From Karalla daura (lineage: Eukaryota > Chordata > Actinopteri > Chaetodontiformes > Leiognathidae): a stretch of DNA of 64,000 nucleotides. The translations under genes and the position numbers were made by a program. Positions 48,001-62,429 of the stretch are shown piece by piece (within the stretch, counting starts at the first letter, position 1; every line of letters starts with the position of its first letter). Under the pieces are notes generated by a model. It saw only the letters and a program-made list of their open reading frames with translations. It was not told the DNA's origin and did no database searches. The stretch lies in contig CM055197.1 of assembly GCA_029224185.1 (NCBI GenBank), positions 19,519,257-19,583,256 on the forward strand. The letters are read 5' to 3'.

Positions 48001-51000
48001 CTAATCCCTAACCCCTATATAGTGCACTACATGTAGTGCACTATATAGTGCCCTCACTGACCGACAAATGCTGTCGGACACTCGTTTGGAGTCACCGAGA
48101 TGACGTCACCAACTGTCGCATTATACGTGCCAAATTGGCAGAAAATGCAAAAACTTTAGAACTTTGGTAAACAATACATTAGTAATTGACCTGCATTCAT
48201 TGTATTAATATAACCATTCACATTTCAATAAATTCATTAAAAGGCAGTTTACTTCTATCTGTGCAGCAGCTGCTGTGCCAAGTCTGCTATTGTCTCGCTC
48301 TCTTCTGTGGACGTATTATACAACCTGGATACCGGACTAAACACCGGCCCATTCATTCCCATCCATGCCCCCTTCCCGCTGTCCCACCGCAGAGCATGAT
48401 GGGACATAGGGCTCCAGCTAGTGACCATCCGATGTACACTTGGAATCAAGGTGCATTGTGGGATACATTAAGTGCCCTTAATCTCGTTCACTAGACATTC
48501 GGACACTACTTCAGATGGCGTCCACCCGATTAAGGGCCCTATACAGGGGTTAGGGAGCGGTTTCGGACACAGCCTGAATCTCTTTAAGCCTTAGACATGC
48601 CAGCGGTCGCCAGAGCGGACGCAGCAGGTTCATTTTCAGATTCGAGCGTCCAAATGGATCCAGAAGAATGAACGCCCACCAGTGGCGCTCCTGTTCAACC
48701 GAGGAAATGTAGTTTTGAAATTTCTCGAGTCGCTCACCGTTGATTCGGAGACCGAAGGCCCGCTTGGAGACCCTCTTAGGTACCACTTGTCACCACAACT
48801 GCTCGTCAGGGAATCCCCACTGTCCCGGCTGGGCTGTCCAAAGGATGCATTCCCCCTTCAGGTGACGCCATGCTCCCATGATCATCATCAGGGGTCTGGT
48901 CGCACACAGTGTGGCTGAGAACCAGAAATGGAGCAGGTTCGCTGTCCCCATTCGCGACTCCAGGTCCGCCGTGGGCGGGCACCGGGGTCAGTTTTGCACT
49001 CCGAGCGGAGGGTTGAAGAGTTGAGGGAAGTTGCGCGGTCCGTCTCGTTCTCAGGAAATTTCTCAAAAGGTCGTTTCCACGATTCGGGGAACTGCGCATC
49101 ACAGGTCGCCCTGCTACGGTCACAGCCTACGCTCACTTCTCCATTGTGGCCGGCGGCCGCGTCGGATTTCCACGCAAGACGCAGAGGTCGAGCACGTTCG
49201 GAATTGAACCGCGACCCCGGCGCCGCCAGTGCCGCCGCGCTTCGGCCGAGCCAGTCACGACCAAATATGGACGTGCCAGCGAGCGGCCGCCCCCTACGGC
49301 TCCCACGCCGTCTTGTGGGATTAGACCACCTCCTGCATGGCGCTCCTCGCCGCGGGTTAGGGTTAGGGTTAGGGACTCATCCTCCTGTTCTCCTCCACTA
49401 AATGCTGACTCTGTACTCACTGTCTCTTTTCTTTCTCCACTCGCCCCCTGTTCTCCCCTCACCGCGGCGCTCCTCTCCCGCCGCTCTGCGTGTCTTCCAT
49501 GTTGTCCCTCGCCTTACTCTCTTTTTTTTTGTTTGTTTTTTCCTCCCCCTAACTCCTCCATCTCACCCGTGGTGTTCCATCTTCTCCCTCCTCCTCCTCC
49601 TCCTCCCTCTCCTCCCCCCTTGTCTCTCTTGCGGCTGGCCTCCCCGTCCACCTCCAGTCTCCGGAGGGGAAAGGCAGTGAGTCCCAGCCCACTCCGGTGA
49701 CCAATCGAGAGCTGCTGGGCTCCCACCTCACTGCCGATAGGCTGGGCGGGTCCGTCCAGGTACTGAGAGGAAGGGTTAGCTCTGCTGGCTTCCCGTCTGT
49801 CTGCCTTGTCTGTCCGTCTGCCTGCCCGCCCGCATGACTCCCTCTGTCTCTGCAGCAGGGCTGACCTCAAGTCCGTTTCCTCACAGCCTCGATCACTCCT
49901 CCACGCGCAGCACAGATCCTAGCCGCCGTGTGTCACGGTATCCAGACCACGTTGCGTAGGCTGCCTTTGAAACAACCCGGCGGACGCTCGCTTTGGTTGC
50001 ATAAGCGCGAGTTAAGTCGGTAGCTACGTGGCTTGGTTTCTCTTCCATTACACTGCTCAGCCTCCGTAGAGATATCGTACGCGACTACGGGGGTTGTTGA
50101 CTCGCACTCGCCTCTCGCTCCAGTAAACGCGTGACCCGGGCGTCCCGAGTGTTCCCCAGCATGTTTGCCATGCGGCCACTTGGGCTTGGCAGTGTACAGC
50201 ACAGTGTCTTTTCAAACGCCGGCTCGGCGTTTTCCCGTGCATCCCGTGGTCGCCGGTGCCTGGGACGGCCGACCCAACCTCCACCGGGCGGAGTTGCCCC
50301 GTGGCGACGGGCGTTCCCCCAGGAGTCCCGTCACGCCTCGCGTCCGGCCTCTACCCTCGGCGTTTCGTCCCGCGCGCTCTTTTTTTTCCCCGTCCGGGAG
50401 TCAACACCGAGACGACTGTCGGCCGTTCTGCAGAGGAGGCTCCGTCCCGCATGGCAGCAGAAGGAATGCTGGCCATCCTCTGGATCTCTGCGTCTCCTCC
50501 CGCCCCTCCCCCACCCCCCCTCCCACCCCCTCGTCCACATAAAGCCGGCCGCATTTGAAAACACGCTGTCCTCTGCCAGGACGGAGAGGACCACGCCGGC
50601 AGCCGAGACTGCCGCCACTAAACCAATGAAATCATTGGGCGAAAACCATTATCTAATTGATCTGAAAGAGGGAGCGAAACCTCAGCGGTGGACGCGGGCC
50701 GGGTTCCCTCAGTGAAGCGTTTTTCAGATCTGCCTGAATGAGTGTGGCCCGTAACCCAGTCTCTTCCATCCGGACCCGCCAGCGTTGGTTCTAAATCCCT
50801 TTCCTCCTCCTCCTCCTCCTCCCCCCTCCCCCCTCCCCCCTCCCTCCTCCAGGTGATGAGTTCGACCAACGGCGAGCTGAACACAGACGACCCCACCGCA
50901 GGGCACTCCAACGCACCCATCACAGCCAACGCAGAGGTGGAAGTGGCCGATGATACCAAGTAAGACGCAACGCACCGCCACCTCCACAGACACTCCATAG

Positions 51001-51552
51001 AAAGTGTTAGGGTCTGATTTCATCCACAGTTGAACATATTCCAAGCATTCTAGAGATGGATGTTAACAAAGGAGAGACTGGGGTCCATGTTTTAGTGTGT
51101 TATTTGAGATATTAAGTGTATTCGGAACGGAAACTTTTAAAGTCTTTAAAGTAATTGCTAAAAGTCGAAACCCTAACACGTGTTAGAACAGTTTTATAAT
51201 GGAATTCAAAGCAGAGCTCATAGTTTTGCAGTACCTGAAGGTTACTTAAGCCATGGGCACGTGGCTGTGGCCAAGCGTCTGGGCAGACGTCGCTCTGAAA
51301 GGTAGCATGGACTTTGCCGACAAGGATGCCGATTCATCATTACAATCACGACGTCCCATCGTTTTCCATCATCTACTTTATTCCCCAACGATTTCAAACT
51401 GCACGTGTATTAGAATGTAATACGGTGTCGTTTTCATAGACGCTTGAATAACATCCAAAAAGACCAAGAAGTTGACTAGGCCTGCTGTGTGTCCCAGGTG
51501 CTGCTGTTTCTTCAAGAGGAGGAAGAGGAAAGCCCTGCAGAGACACAAATGA
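45070..51552 (+). CDS. csnk1g2: Casein kinase 1 gamma (gamma-2 type)
   Basis: This is a membrane-anchored Ser/Thr kinase that phosphorylates LRP6 in Wnt signalling, among other targets. Eleven coding exons: 45070-45366, 45488-45557, 46402-46550, 46647-46881, 46987-47072, 47215-47299, 47422-47570, 47690-47770, 49658-49759, 50853-50959 and 51498-51552, giving 471 residues (human gamma-2 is 415). Kinase landmarks: glycine loop IGCGNFGELRLG, ATP lysine in YVAIKLEPIK, catalytic loop YRDVKPENF, DFG in IIDFGLAKEYID and GTARYMSINTH. The tail contains STNGELNTDDPTAGHSNAPI and ends CCCFFKRRKRKALQRHK, the palmitoylated basic anchor; STNGELN-DDPTAGHSNAPI identifies gamma-2. The N-terminus after MDFDKRGV carries 23 consecutive glycines absent from human. 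The symmetric 102-nt exon at 49658 is a likely alternative cassette. Start chosen by the conserved MDFDK, although the frame is open back to 45013. Confidence 0.95.
47645..47683 (+). repeat. (TCC)n tract at 3' splice site
   Basis: A CTC/TCC trinucleotide run directly forms the polypyrimidine tract before the exon starting at 47690. Expansion or contraction would change splice-site strength. Confidence 0.9.
47977..48570. mobile_element. Non-autonomous DNA transposon with 26-bp terminal inverted repeats
   Basis: The left end GTGTCCGAAACCACCCCCTA and the reverse complement of the right end (GTGTCCGAAACCGCTCCCTA), both continuing ACCCCT, match at 24 of 26 positions. The ~594-bp element sits in csnk1g2 intron 8 and has no transposase. 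Near its left end is a 34-bp perfect palindrome (48015-48048). The superfamily is not assigned; no clear target-site duplication was seen. Confidence 0.7.
48015..48048. repeat. Perfect 34-bp palindrome
   Basis: The sequence beginning CTATATAGTGCACTACA equals its own reverse complement over all 34 bases, with the axis between 48031 and 48032. Both arms also contain AGTGCACT sub-palindromes. It lies inside the transposon-like element. Confidence 0.97.
49140..49262 (-). other. Possible tRNA-derived (Pol III promoter-like) fragment
   Basis: On the minus strand, TGGCTCGGCCGAAG (A-box-like) is followed about 35 bp later by GCGGTTCAATTCC, a good B-box match. The intervening sequence does not fold as an obvious tRNA. 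It may be a SINE head or chance. Confidence 0.25.
49354..49374 (+). repeat. Telomere-like GGTTAG repeat, about 3 units
   Basis: GGGTTAGGGTTAGGGTTAGGG is present as an interstitial tract in csnk1g2 intron 8. It is too short to show a chromosome fusion. Confidence 0.9.
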
Positions 51553-51876
51553 AGCCCGGAGCGGAGGGGAAACGGCCTGCTCTCTTTTTTTTGCCATCTC
51601 TGTCCTCCTCCGGCTCTGGTCCTCTTCACCCCAGCCCCTCACCGCCCCCCCCCCCCCCGCCACAAGCCCCTCCCTCCCTCCCTCCCACCCCCCCCCCCCC
51701 CCCCAGACCCTGTCCTGCCGCGGGTGGGCCGGCGGTAGGTGGACAGGGAGACGGCGGACGGACCGAGGGGAGGGCGCCCGTCTCCGCGTACGCGCCGTCA
51801 AACTGAACTGGGCCGTGGCAAAGAAGCGAGCAGGGTTGACTTTTGTTTTTCTTTTCCTTCTTCCTCACTGACTGGT

Positions 51877-51883
<7 letters not shown>

Positions 51884-51916
<33 letters not shown>
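51884..51916. repeat. (GA)n microsatellite in the csnk1g2 3' UTR
   Basis: A pure GA run in the transcribed 3' UTR; this UTR also has several C, G and T homopolymers between 51640 and 52490. Confidence 0.9.
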
Positions 51917-51921
<5 letters not shown>

Positions 51922-52550
51922 GTATTTCTGCGCGAGATACGGAGGAGAGAGGACGACCCCGAGGGACGGGAGGCCGCCGGAGTTTCGGACCATACGCGCG
52001 CACGGAAAAAAAACACACACACACACGCGTACACACACCGCACACTCTTTTTCAAGCCCCCCCCCCCCCCGACCGAGACTTTGCGGACTGGACGACGGGG
52101 GGGGGCTCCCACACACGGTCCATAGAGTTTTTATTCCCGGGGGCCAGTGGACGCACAGCCTGGATCAGACTCACCGTGCCCTCAGAGGACGGACAGAAAC
52201 CTCACAACCACCAGAATCAAGAGTTCAAAATGAGATGTTTATGTGAAAAAACTATGCTTCTTTTTTCGCCCCCCCCCCCCCCCTCCGTTTTAATTGACAA
52301 AAAAAAAAGAACTGTCAACGATTTGGAACTTGTGTTTTTTTTTTTTTTTTCCTGTCTTTTTGAGTTGTTCAGAAAGTTTGTGTTCCGTAGCCTGGAGTGT
52401 GTTCCTGAAAATTGTTTTTTTTTTCTTTTTTTTCTTTTTTTTTTAATAACTTGTATTTTAAACCTTGGGTTTTATTTTTTTTTCTCCCCCCCCTCTTTCT
52501 CTCCGGGTTTGAGGACGGAAAGGTGGATAGCTCCATTAAAAGACAAACAA

Positions 52551-52556
52551 AATAAA
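52551..52556 (+). terminator. Poly(A) signal of csnk1g2
   Basis: AATAAA lies 1.0 kb past the stop codon after a U-rich stretch, making it the likely end of the transcript. Confidence 0.6.
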
Positions 52557-52650
52557 ACCTGATCCTTATTTATGAGCAATACATTGATATTGCCGTGGGC
52601 TTTGGATCATGGGGGGGGGGGGTGGATCCGAAGAACCCGACCTCCGGGAC

Positions 52651-52762
<112 letters not shown>

Positions 52763-52799
52763 GCATGGTGACTCGGGGTGGCTTGTGACCAGCACGGAG

Positions 52800-53956
52800 T
52801 TCATAGTCCAGCCCGTAAACATGTTCATTTTCTTGCCGAGTCAAACCATCTCAAAGCGGAACAACTTAGGCGGACGGGGAAAGGTGTTACTTTGCGGGGT
52901 CGTTTGGTCATGAACGCAAGCGTTGTGTGTAGTTACCGACGAGTACCCGACGGTGGCGCCAGAGCGGTGGGGTCCAAAGCTCAGTCGAGGGACAAGAGCG
53001 GACTCACGGCTTGTTTCATATCTTAATATAGTTCTATTGGTTTACATTTTAATTTGTCTGACGTTGGGGAGATTCACCCTGGCCACAGTACTGGGGACAC
53101 TATTCACACATTCACCCTCCACTGAAGGTGTTCAGTCGTGTAGGCAATCCTAGCACCTAAAAGTAGCGAACAGGAGTCCAGCTGCTTTTGTTTTATGACC
53201 TCAACAAAGGCTGGACGCCGAACCCGGACCTGACTTCCTAGTAATTTCTGGCTTCTTTTTTTCTTTTTTAAAAAGAGAAGCCTCTCCACAGCGTCCCCGT
53301 ATTGATTCAATGAACGTTTCGACGGAAACGACTCCGGGATTTCCCCTCCCACTCCAGACGAGCGCGTTGCCTTCACGGGCGGTCGTCGGTCACGTGAGCC
53401 GCCGCCATTGGCTGAGGGGAGCGCGGAAGAGGGCTCCCATTGGTCCGTCGTTCGTGTGTTTTTGTGCCTACGTCATCGCCGCTGCCGGCCGCTGTTGTTT
53501 GCGTCTGTGTTTTTACAGCCAGATGTGCGGGTTGTGGAGCTGGGCGACGGCTGGACGGCCCGACTGTCTGCCAGGGCACGTTGCGGCATCCCCACCGTGT
53601 TCGTCAACACCGCGGACAGTCAGTTCATGCGCGGCACGCTCTTCTCCGGAGCCGGCGAGTGAATGAAGTCGTTGAACGGGAGCGGGGAGTCGTTGAAAAG
53701 ATCCTCTCGGTCACCTGACTGGCACGGAGGAGACGCCGTCTGCGTGGGCAGCGCGTCGGGCTCTCGGCGCACAGATGTCGTGATGTCCCGGAGCCGCTCT
53801 GAAGACGGAAAAGAGAAGCGAAACTGAGCCCGCGCTCCGCCTCTCCCAGCGTCGACTCTCCTCGCTCCCGTCGGACTTGCGCACACACACACATACATAC
53901 ACACACACACACGGTGTTTCCCGGCGCCGCCGAGGTGTGAGAGGGACGCCCCAGCC
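52800..53956. promoter_or_regulatory. csnk1g2-mfsd12 intergenic region and mfsd12 promoter
   Basis: The right part (about 53330-53950) is GC- and CpG-rich with a CCAAT box in reverse orientation (CCATTGGCTGA near 53406 and CCCATTGGTCC near 53436). This supports a promoter for mfsd12. No other gene is seen. Confidence 0.4.
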
Positions 53957-57812
<3,856 letters not shown>

Positions 57813-58546
57813 CAGCTCCTCGGCGGACCCCGGGCTAACAGCACGAGCCCCGCCTGCATGGCCACGAAGCACCCGGGGCGGCGTTTTTAGGACTTTCCAG
57901 GGGAAAAACAAAAGGAGCCGAGAAGGGATAGTCTCCTGCTGAACTGACAGTTTCAATCTACGTCTCGTTTACCCGTCACCCCCTGTCAACCAAACTGCGG
58001 CCTAGCATGTGCATGAGGTCTACCTTATAGACACTAAAAACAAAAGGGAAACCAACTCCGGTGAAAAGGCTGCATCAACCGAGGTGGAACTCGACCAAAC
58101 CACGTCACATTTATTTGACCACGTCGGAAACCGGGTGTCGATGCTGTCCCAGTTTACACAGCCGAAGACAATCCATAACCATTTTAACCACACTCTCTTC
58201 CGGGAACACTAATTCTATGTAGAAACGAGCCGAGCGGAGCTCAGGATAACTACCGAGACAACTGCAGACCGCAAAAGTGAGGAATGAATAGAAGATAGAT
58301 TGTGGCCTGAAGGGATTCCTCCCTCACTGCAGAGCTGGCTCGTCTGCGAGCGCTGAGGGACGGCCGAGCCCGGCAACACTGACGGATGCTGAAGGGAAGC
58401 AAGAAGCATGCCGCGCGTGTCATGTGTTCTTCTGAAGAACCGCAAAGGGGAACCAAGAGGGGGGGGGGGGGGGACCGGGAATCAGTCATGCAGTCGCACT
58501 AGCGTGTGTCCAAACTGGAACGCTCCACGAAAAGCTCGAGCCACTA

Positions 58547-58606
58547 CTTCTCTCCCTCCCTCTCCCTCTCCCTCTCCCTCTCCCTCTCCCTCTCTCTCTC
58601 TCTCTC
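58547..58606 (+). repeat. (CCCTCT)n / (CT)n tract
   Basis: A hexanucleotide CTCCCT run grades into CT dinucleotides. Seen directly. Confidence 0.95.
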
Positions 58607-58985
58607 CGCGCACGACACGATGACAAACCACTACATCTGCGGTCGGGCGAACCGAGAACATCGCGGCTGCGTCCACGAGCTTCACTCTGAAGCTGCACTT
58701 AAGGGATGGTCCGCTTCCACCCGCGCCACGCTGCTGTTGCTGTGGATCGAGCACTCTTGCCCGGGTCATTGCTAATCACTGCGAGACGGTTCTACCGTTT
58801 ATTTTTTTAAATTTCCTCACGATCTCAGACCAAATGGAGCACGAGAAATATTTTTGTATACGCGAAAGAAACTTGAAAAGTGCAATCGTTAGTTGATACG
58901 TGAAACGACCTTAAAGGGATCATTGCTATAAAATGTGTGTGTGTGTGTGCGCGCGTTCAAACATTATGTGTGAATACTAATACTC

Positions 58986-59279
58986 ATGCAGAGGAGGTCC
59001 AGGTGCGTGGTGGGCTGTGCTCAGCTCGGTGATTTTACTCCATTTTTATGCCTCTGTTGCCATGCCGACTTGTATGATTACTTTCATTTTGCTTCCCGAG
59101 AGACGCTTATTAAACAAGTTTTACCAAGTGAAACTGAAAGTGTGCCCATTGATTTCAGCTCTGAACCCTCACCGCTCATTCGTCGTTGTATGATGCGATA
59201 CCAGGAGAAAGATTTGTTTGCAACGATGATTTCTTCAAGAATTCGGGAAGAACTTAAAGCTCCCTTGCCTTCCCTTTGA
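58986..59279 (+). other. Unassigned 97-codon ORF
   Basis: The ORF has a balanced, non-repetitive composition, with phrases such as LIKQVLPSETESVPIDF and YQEKDLFATMISSRIREEL, unlike the low-complexity translations around it. There is no recognisable domain and no splice context. It may be a transposon-derived remnant or chance. Confidence 0.2.
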
Positions 59280-59664
59280 ACCCGAGCCGCACGGGCGATG
59301 GCCTCTGAAGGCGCTGGCTGCGTTAAGGCGGACTCGCTTCCTGTTCACACAAGAGCACCGACGATGTTGTCATGCTTCGTCACCTGGACAAACCCGTTCT
59401 CCCCGAACGCTCCCCGGTAGGAGGCCCTGTCGAGCGTGACCGAACCATGCTCACGCGAACGTTTTCAGACCGTTCTCAACCGCTCAACTTTCTCGAACCG
59501 CTCAACCGTAAATCGCTGTACGCTTGAAATGGAAACGTCCGCCTCTTTCGGCTGTGAATGGTGGAGGCTCGAAGGTCGAATGAGCTCGCTTTCTAAACTT
59601 TTAGGCTGCTGCAACCCAACAAGCTGTCCCGAAATGACCGCGAGTGACGATGTTCACAGAGACG

Positions 59665-59670
59665 TTTATT
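59665..59670 (-). terminator. Poly(A) signal of depdc5
   Basis: AATAAA on the minus strand about 300 bp past the depdc5 stop codon. Confidence 0.6.
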
Positions 59671-59971
59671 CGACTCGACTCTCAAGAGAGCGAAATAGAG
59701 ACAGACAGCCGCGCCTGTGTTCCTCACATTCTTCCGGTCATGTAAACCACCGGTAACACTTTTTGTTTCTTAGCAGCGCGGGCCGAACACGCGGTCCCGA
59801 CCGCAGACCTGCCGCGACCCATCGGCGGGCGGTCTGCCACAGACAGGATGCGAAATCATGTGAGATCTACAACTGAGAATGAACAGGCTTCTCGGAGCAG
59901 AGGCTTAAGGCAGGGGGCGCGACCTTTGACGCGTCACGCCCCGGAGGTGTCCGCAGATGGGCGGTCGGCCA

Positions 59972-61047
59972 TCAGGGGGCGCTGGCGTTCATCTTCTCCT
60001 GGCAGCTGTCCCAGAAGTTCAGCAGCCGGTTGTCCTTGTTGGAGCAGAAGTCGGTGAGGTCCCGGAGCAGGCGGTCGGCCAGCCGCTCGTCCCCCAGCAC
60101 GCCCGTCCTCCAGGCCTTGGTCAGCATGCTGTTGTAGGCCCAGTTGAAGCCCACGCGCTCCTCGGCCCCGAACGGGCCCTGGCCGCTGGAGGTGGTGGAG
60201 TTCCTGCGGCGCCGCTGCTGCCCGCTGGAGTACTTCCGCTTGGAGTAGGGCAGCTGGAGGAACACGGTGCCTGAGGGGAGGGGGGGGGGGGGGGGGGGAG
60301 GAAGAGGAGGAGGAGGAGGAGGAGGGTGGAGGGCAAGTCAGGAAAACGAAACAACGGGGGAGTGGTGGGTGTGTTAATGTTGTGTGTGTGTGTGTGTGTG
60401 CGCGTGCACGCACCTGTCACGTGGATGTACTGGGGCTTGTTTTCGGAGGGGAAATTAAAAGCAGAAGCGGAGAACTTGTCGTGCACGAAGCCAAATCTGG
60501 TGAGGAACAAAACGAGAAGGTGAGAGACAGCTTCTCTACGCGTTCCGTGCACCGAGAATTGCAGGCCTTCACAGGAAACATTGAAGACGGTTCGCTGTAA
60601 TTCCTGACACCGGGCTGCTGGGCCGCACCGATTTTACCAGTTCATCTAACAACCAGAATTTAACAACCAGGTTCAATTGTTGCTTGGTTAAAAGAAAGAA
60701 GCATGAAAAAAAACGTTTTAAAAAAAAGTTGATTTGCGTTTCACAAATCCCTCGGAACCTTGTCTGCACTTTGAAGACTTTCTTTGCCGTTGCAAGAGAC
60801 AAAAGAAACTCTAAAATATTCACATTTCGGCCTCAAATCTGTAACTGGTTATTTTGCTTTTATCGGTAAATTATTCAGTTTAAAACACCAACATGTGGCT
60901 GTCATTACGTCTATACTTATGAATGTAACTAGAAAATTCCCATGCAGAAATGTATAACAAAATAAATCTATATTTATACAAACATACATAAATATATATA
61001 CATATATATATAAATATAGATATATACATACATATATAAATATACAT

Positions 61048-61137
<90 letters not shown>

Positions 61138-62425
61138 TGGGGTACTGTTGTCCCTGTGCGTGCAGTTGGTTCATGAATCATGAGTGTCAGGCTGAATCAC
61201 CTCATCAGCACAGTTATGTCATGTATATATACACGGCACATTCAACGGTCACAAAAATGATGCAGTTTGGTCAGAGCATTACTCACTTCGGTCATGCTTT
61301 TGCAGTTACTAACGTTTTATTTATAGACAAGACAAAATACTTGCTGTAGAGACACAGGCCTCGACGGGAACATCAACACTGTCTGCGCCTATGCCATCTC
61401 CGTCGGCACACCTTAATAAAGCCGCAAATGCGCTCGACAGGCATTTTGGAACGTTTCCCCACCCTCTGGTGTGGCGAGTTCGGTCTGGTGCGTGTGCCGT
61501 CCCCGGCGTTTTTGTGCGGTCTATAAACTTTGGCACAACGCGTTTCGCTGAAGCCTTAATGGAGGCCGAAAAGCAAAAATCACAACATTTTGAAAACAAC
61601 ATAAAGGTAACACGAGTTTCCACTGAATTTTTTTCCTCATTCTCATTCTTATGGGAAAATTGGGTGGGGTTTTGAACATCGGTGGTGCCAAATTCTTTGG
61701 GACTTTTTGAAAAGTTAAGAAGAAATGTTAAATGGGCTACACGTTGAGATGCATCATCTGTCCGCGTGCTTGCAAACATGTGGGAGTAGGTGCGAGTCAG
61801 AGACGAGCCACGCATGTGACCTCTCCCTTTGAATGGCTACTGCTGCGCTGCACCAACCTGTACAGTATGGCCTCCTGGAAGAGCTGCATCCTGTCCCAGT
61901 ACGTCTCCGGTTCGAAACCTGGCGGAGGGGTCGAAGCACAGACACTTCCTCAGACACTGTCCGCGCTCGACACGCACGCACCGAGCCGCGGGTGGCAGGG
62001 CTCCTCACCCTCGAACAGGTTGTCGCTGGCGTTCTTGAGCAGACAGTGGATGTGGAGCGGGATGAAGAGCTGCGCTCGCAGCGGGTCCCCGTACAGGTAG
62101 GAGGTGAGAGCGAAGGGCACCTCCAGCACGGGCACCAACAGGAAGCCGCAGGACGCCGCCTTCCTGTGCCAGCCCTGAACCTGGACCGCAGGGACGCGGG
62201 TCACACGGACGAGTGCGGATTCTGCTCTACTCTATTCCAGTCCGGGTCTGCTTACCATCTCGAAGAGCACGGCGGCGGTGACGGCCATCCAGTGCAGCTT
62301 GATCTCGAAGGCGGCGTTGAGGGAGAAGTTGCCGTGGTAGTAGCAGCTGCACCACTCGGTGCGGTCGCTGCGGTTGTTCACGTCCACGTCCAGGGTGACC
62401 GTCTTCTGCTCCGGGACTGTGGCGG
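59972..62425 (-). CDS. depdc5: DEPDC5, GATOR1 complex subunit, C-terminal ~260 residues
   Basis: DEPDC5 with NPRL2 and NPRL3 forms GATOR1, the GTPase-activating complex for RagA/B that shuts off mTORC1 at the lysosome when amino acids are low. The last five exons are visible: 62425-62256, 62180-62009, 61918-61858, 60496-60414 and 60270-59972, with matching phases. They encode the C-terminal domain: [96 protein letters not shown] and, at the end, FWDSCQEKMNASAP. These match recalled human DEPDC5 closely. The acceptor of the first listed exon (62426) is tentative. Upstream exons, including the DEP domain, lie beyond the right edge; none was seen between 62430 and 64000. It converges on mfsd12. 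Confidence 0.95.
60970..61134 (-). repeat. (TA)n followed by (GA)n compound microsatellite
   Basis: An imperfect TA/TATACA run (about 60970-61084) abuts a pure GA run (about 61085-61134) inside the long depdc5 intron between the exons at 61858 and 60496. Confidence 0.97.
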
Positions 62426-62429
62426 CTGG

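Larger units (their letters stand above)
57813..59660. other. mfsd12 3' UTR and convergent intergenic DNA
   Basis: No canonical AATAAA was found close to the mfsd12 stop; ATTAAA at 59109-59114 is a possible distal signal. A (CCCTCT)n tract lies at 58547-58606. One 97-codon plus-strand ORF (58986-59279) has ordinary amino-acid composition but no recognised family and could be chance within the UTR. Confidence 0.35.

Noticed and set aside
61905..61920. B-box-like word GGTTCGAAACC suggesting a tRNA
   Set aside because: It lies within the depdc5 exon encoding FEPETYW and has no A box or cloverleaf around it.
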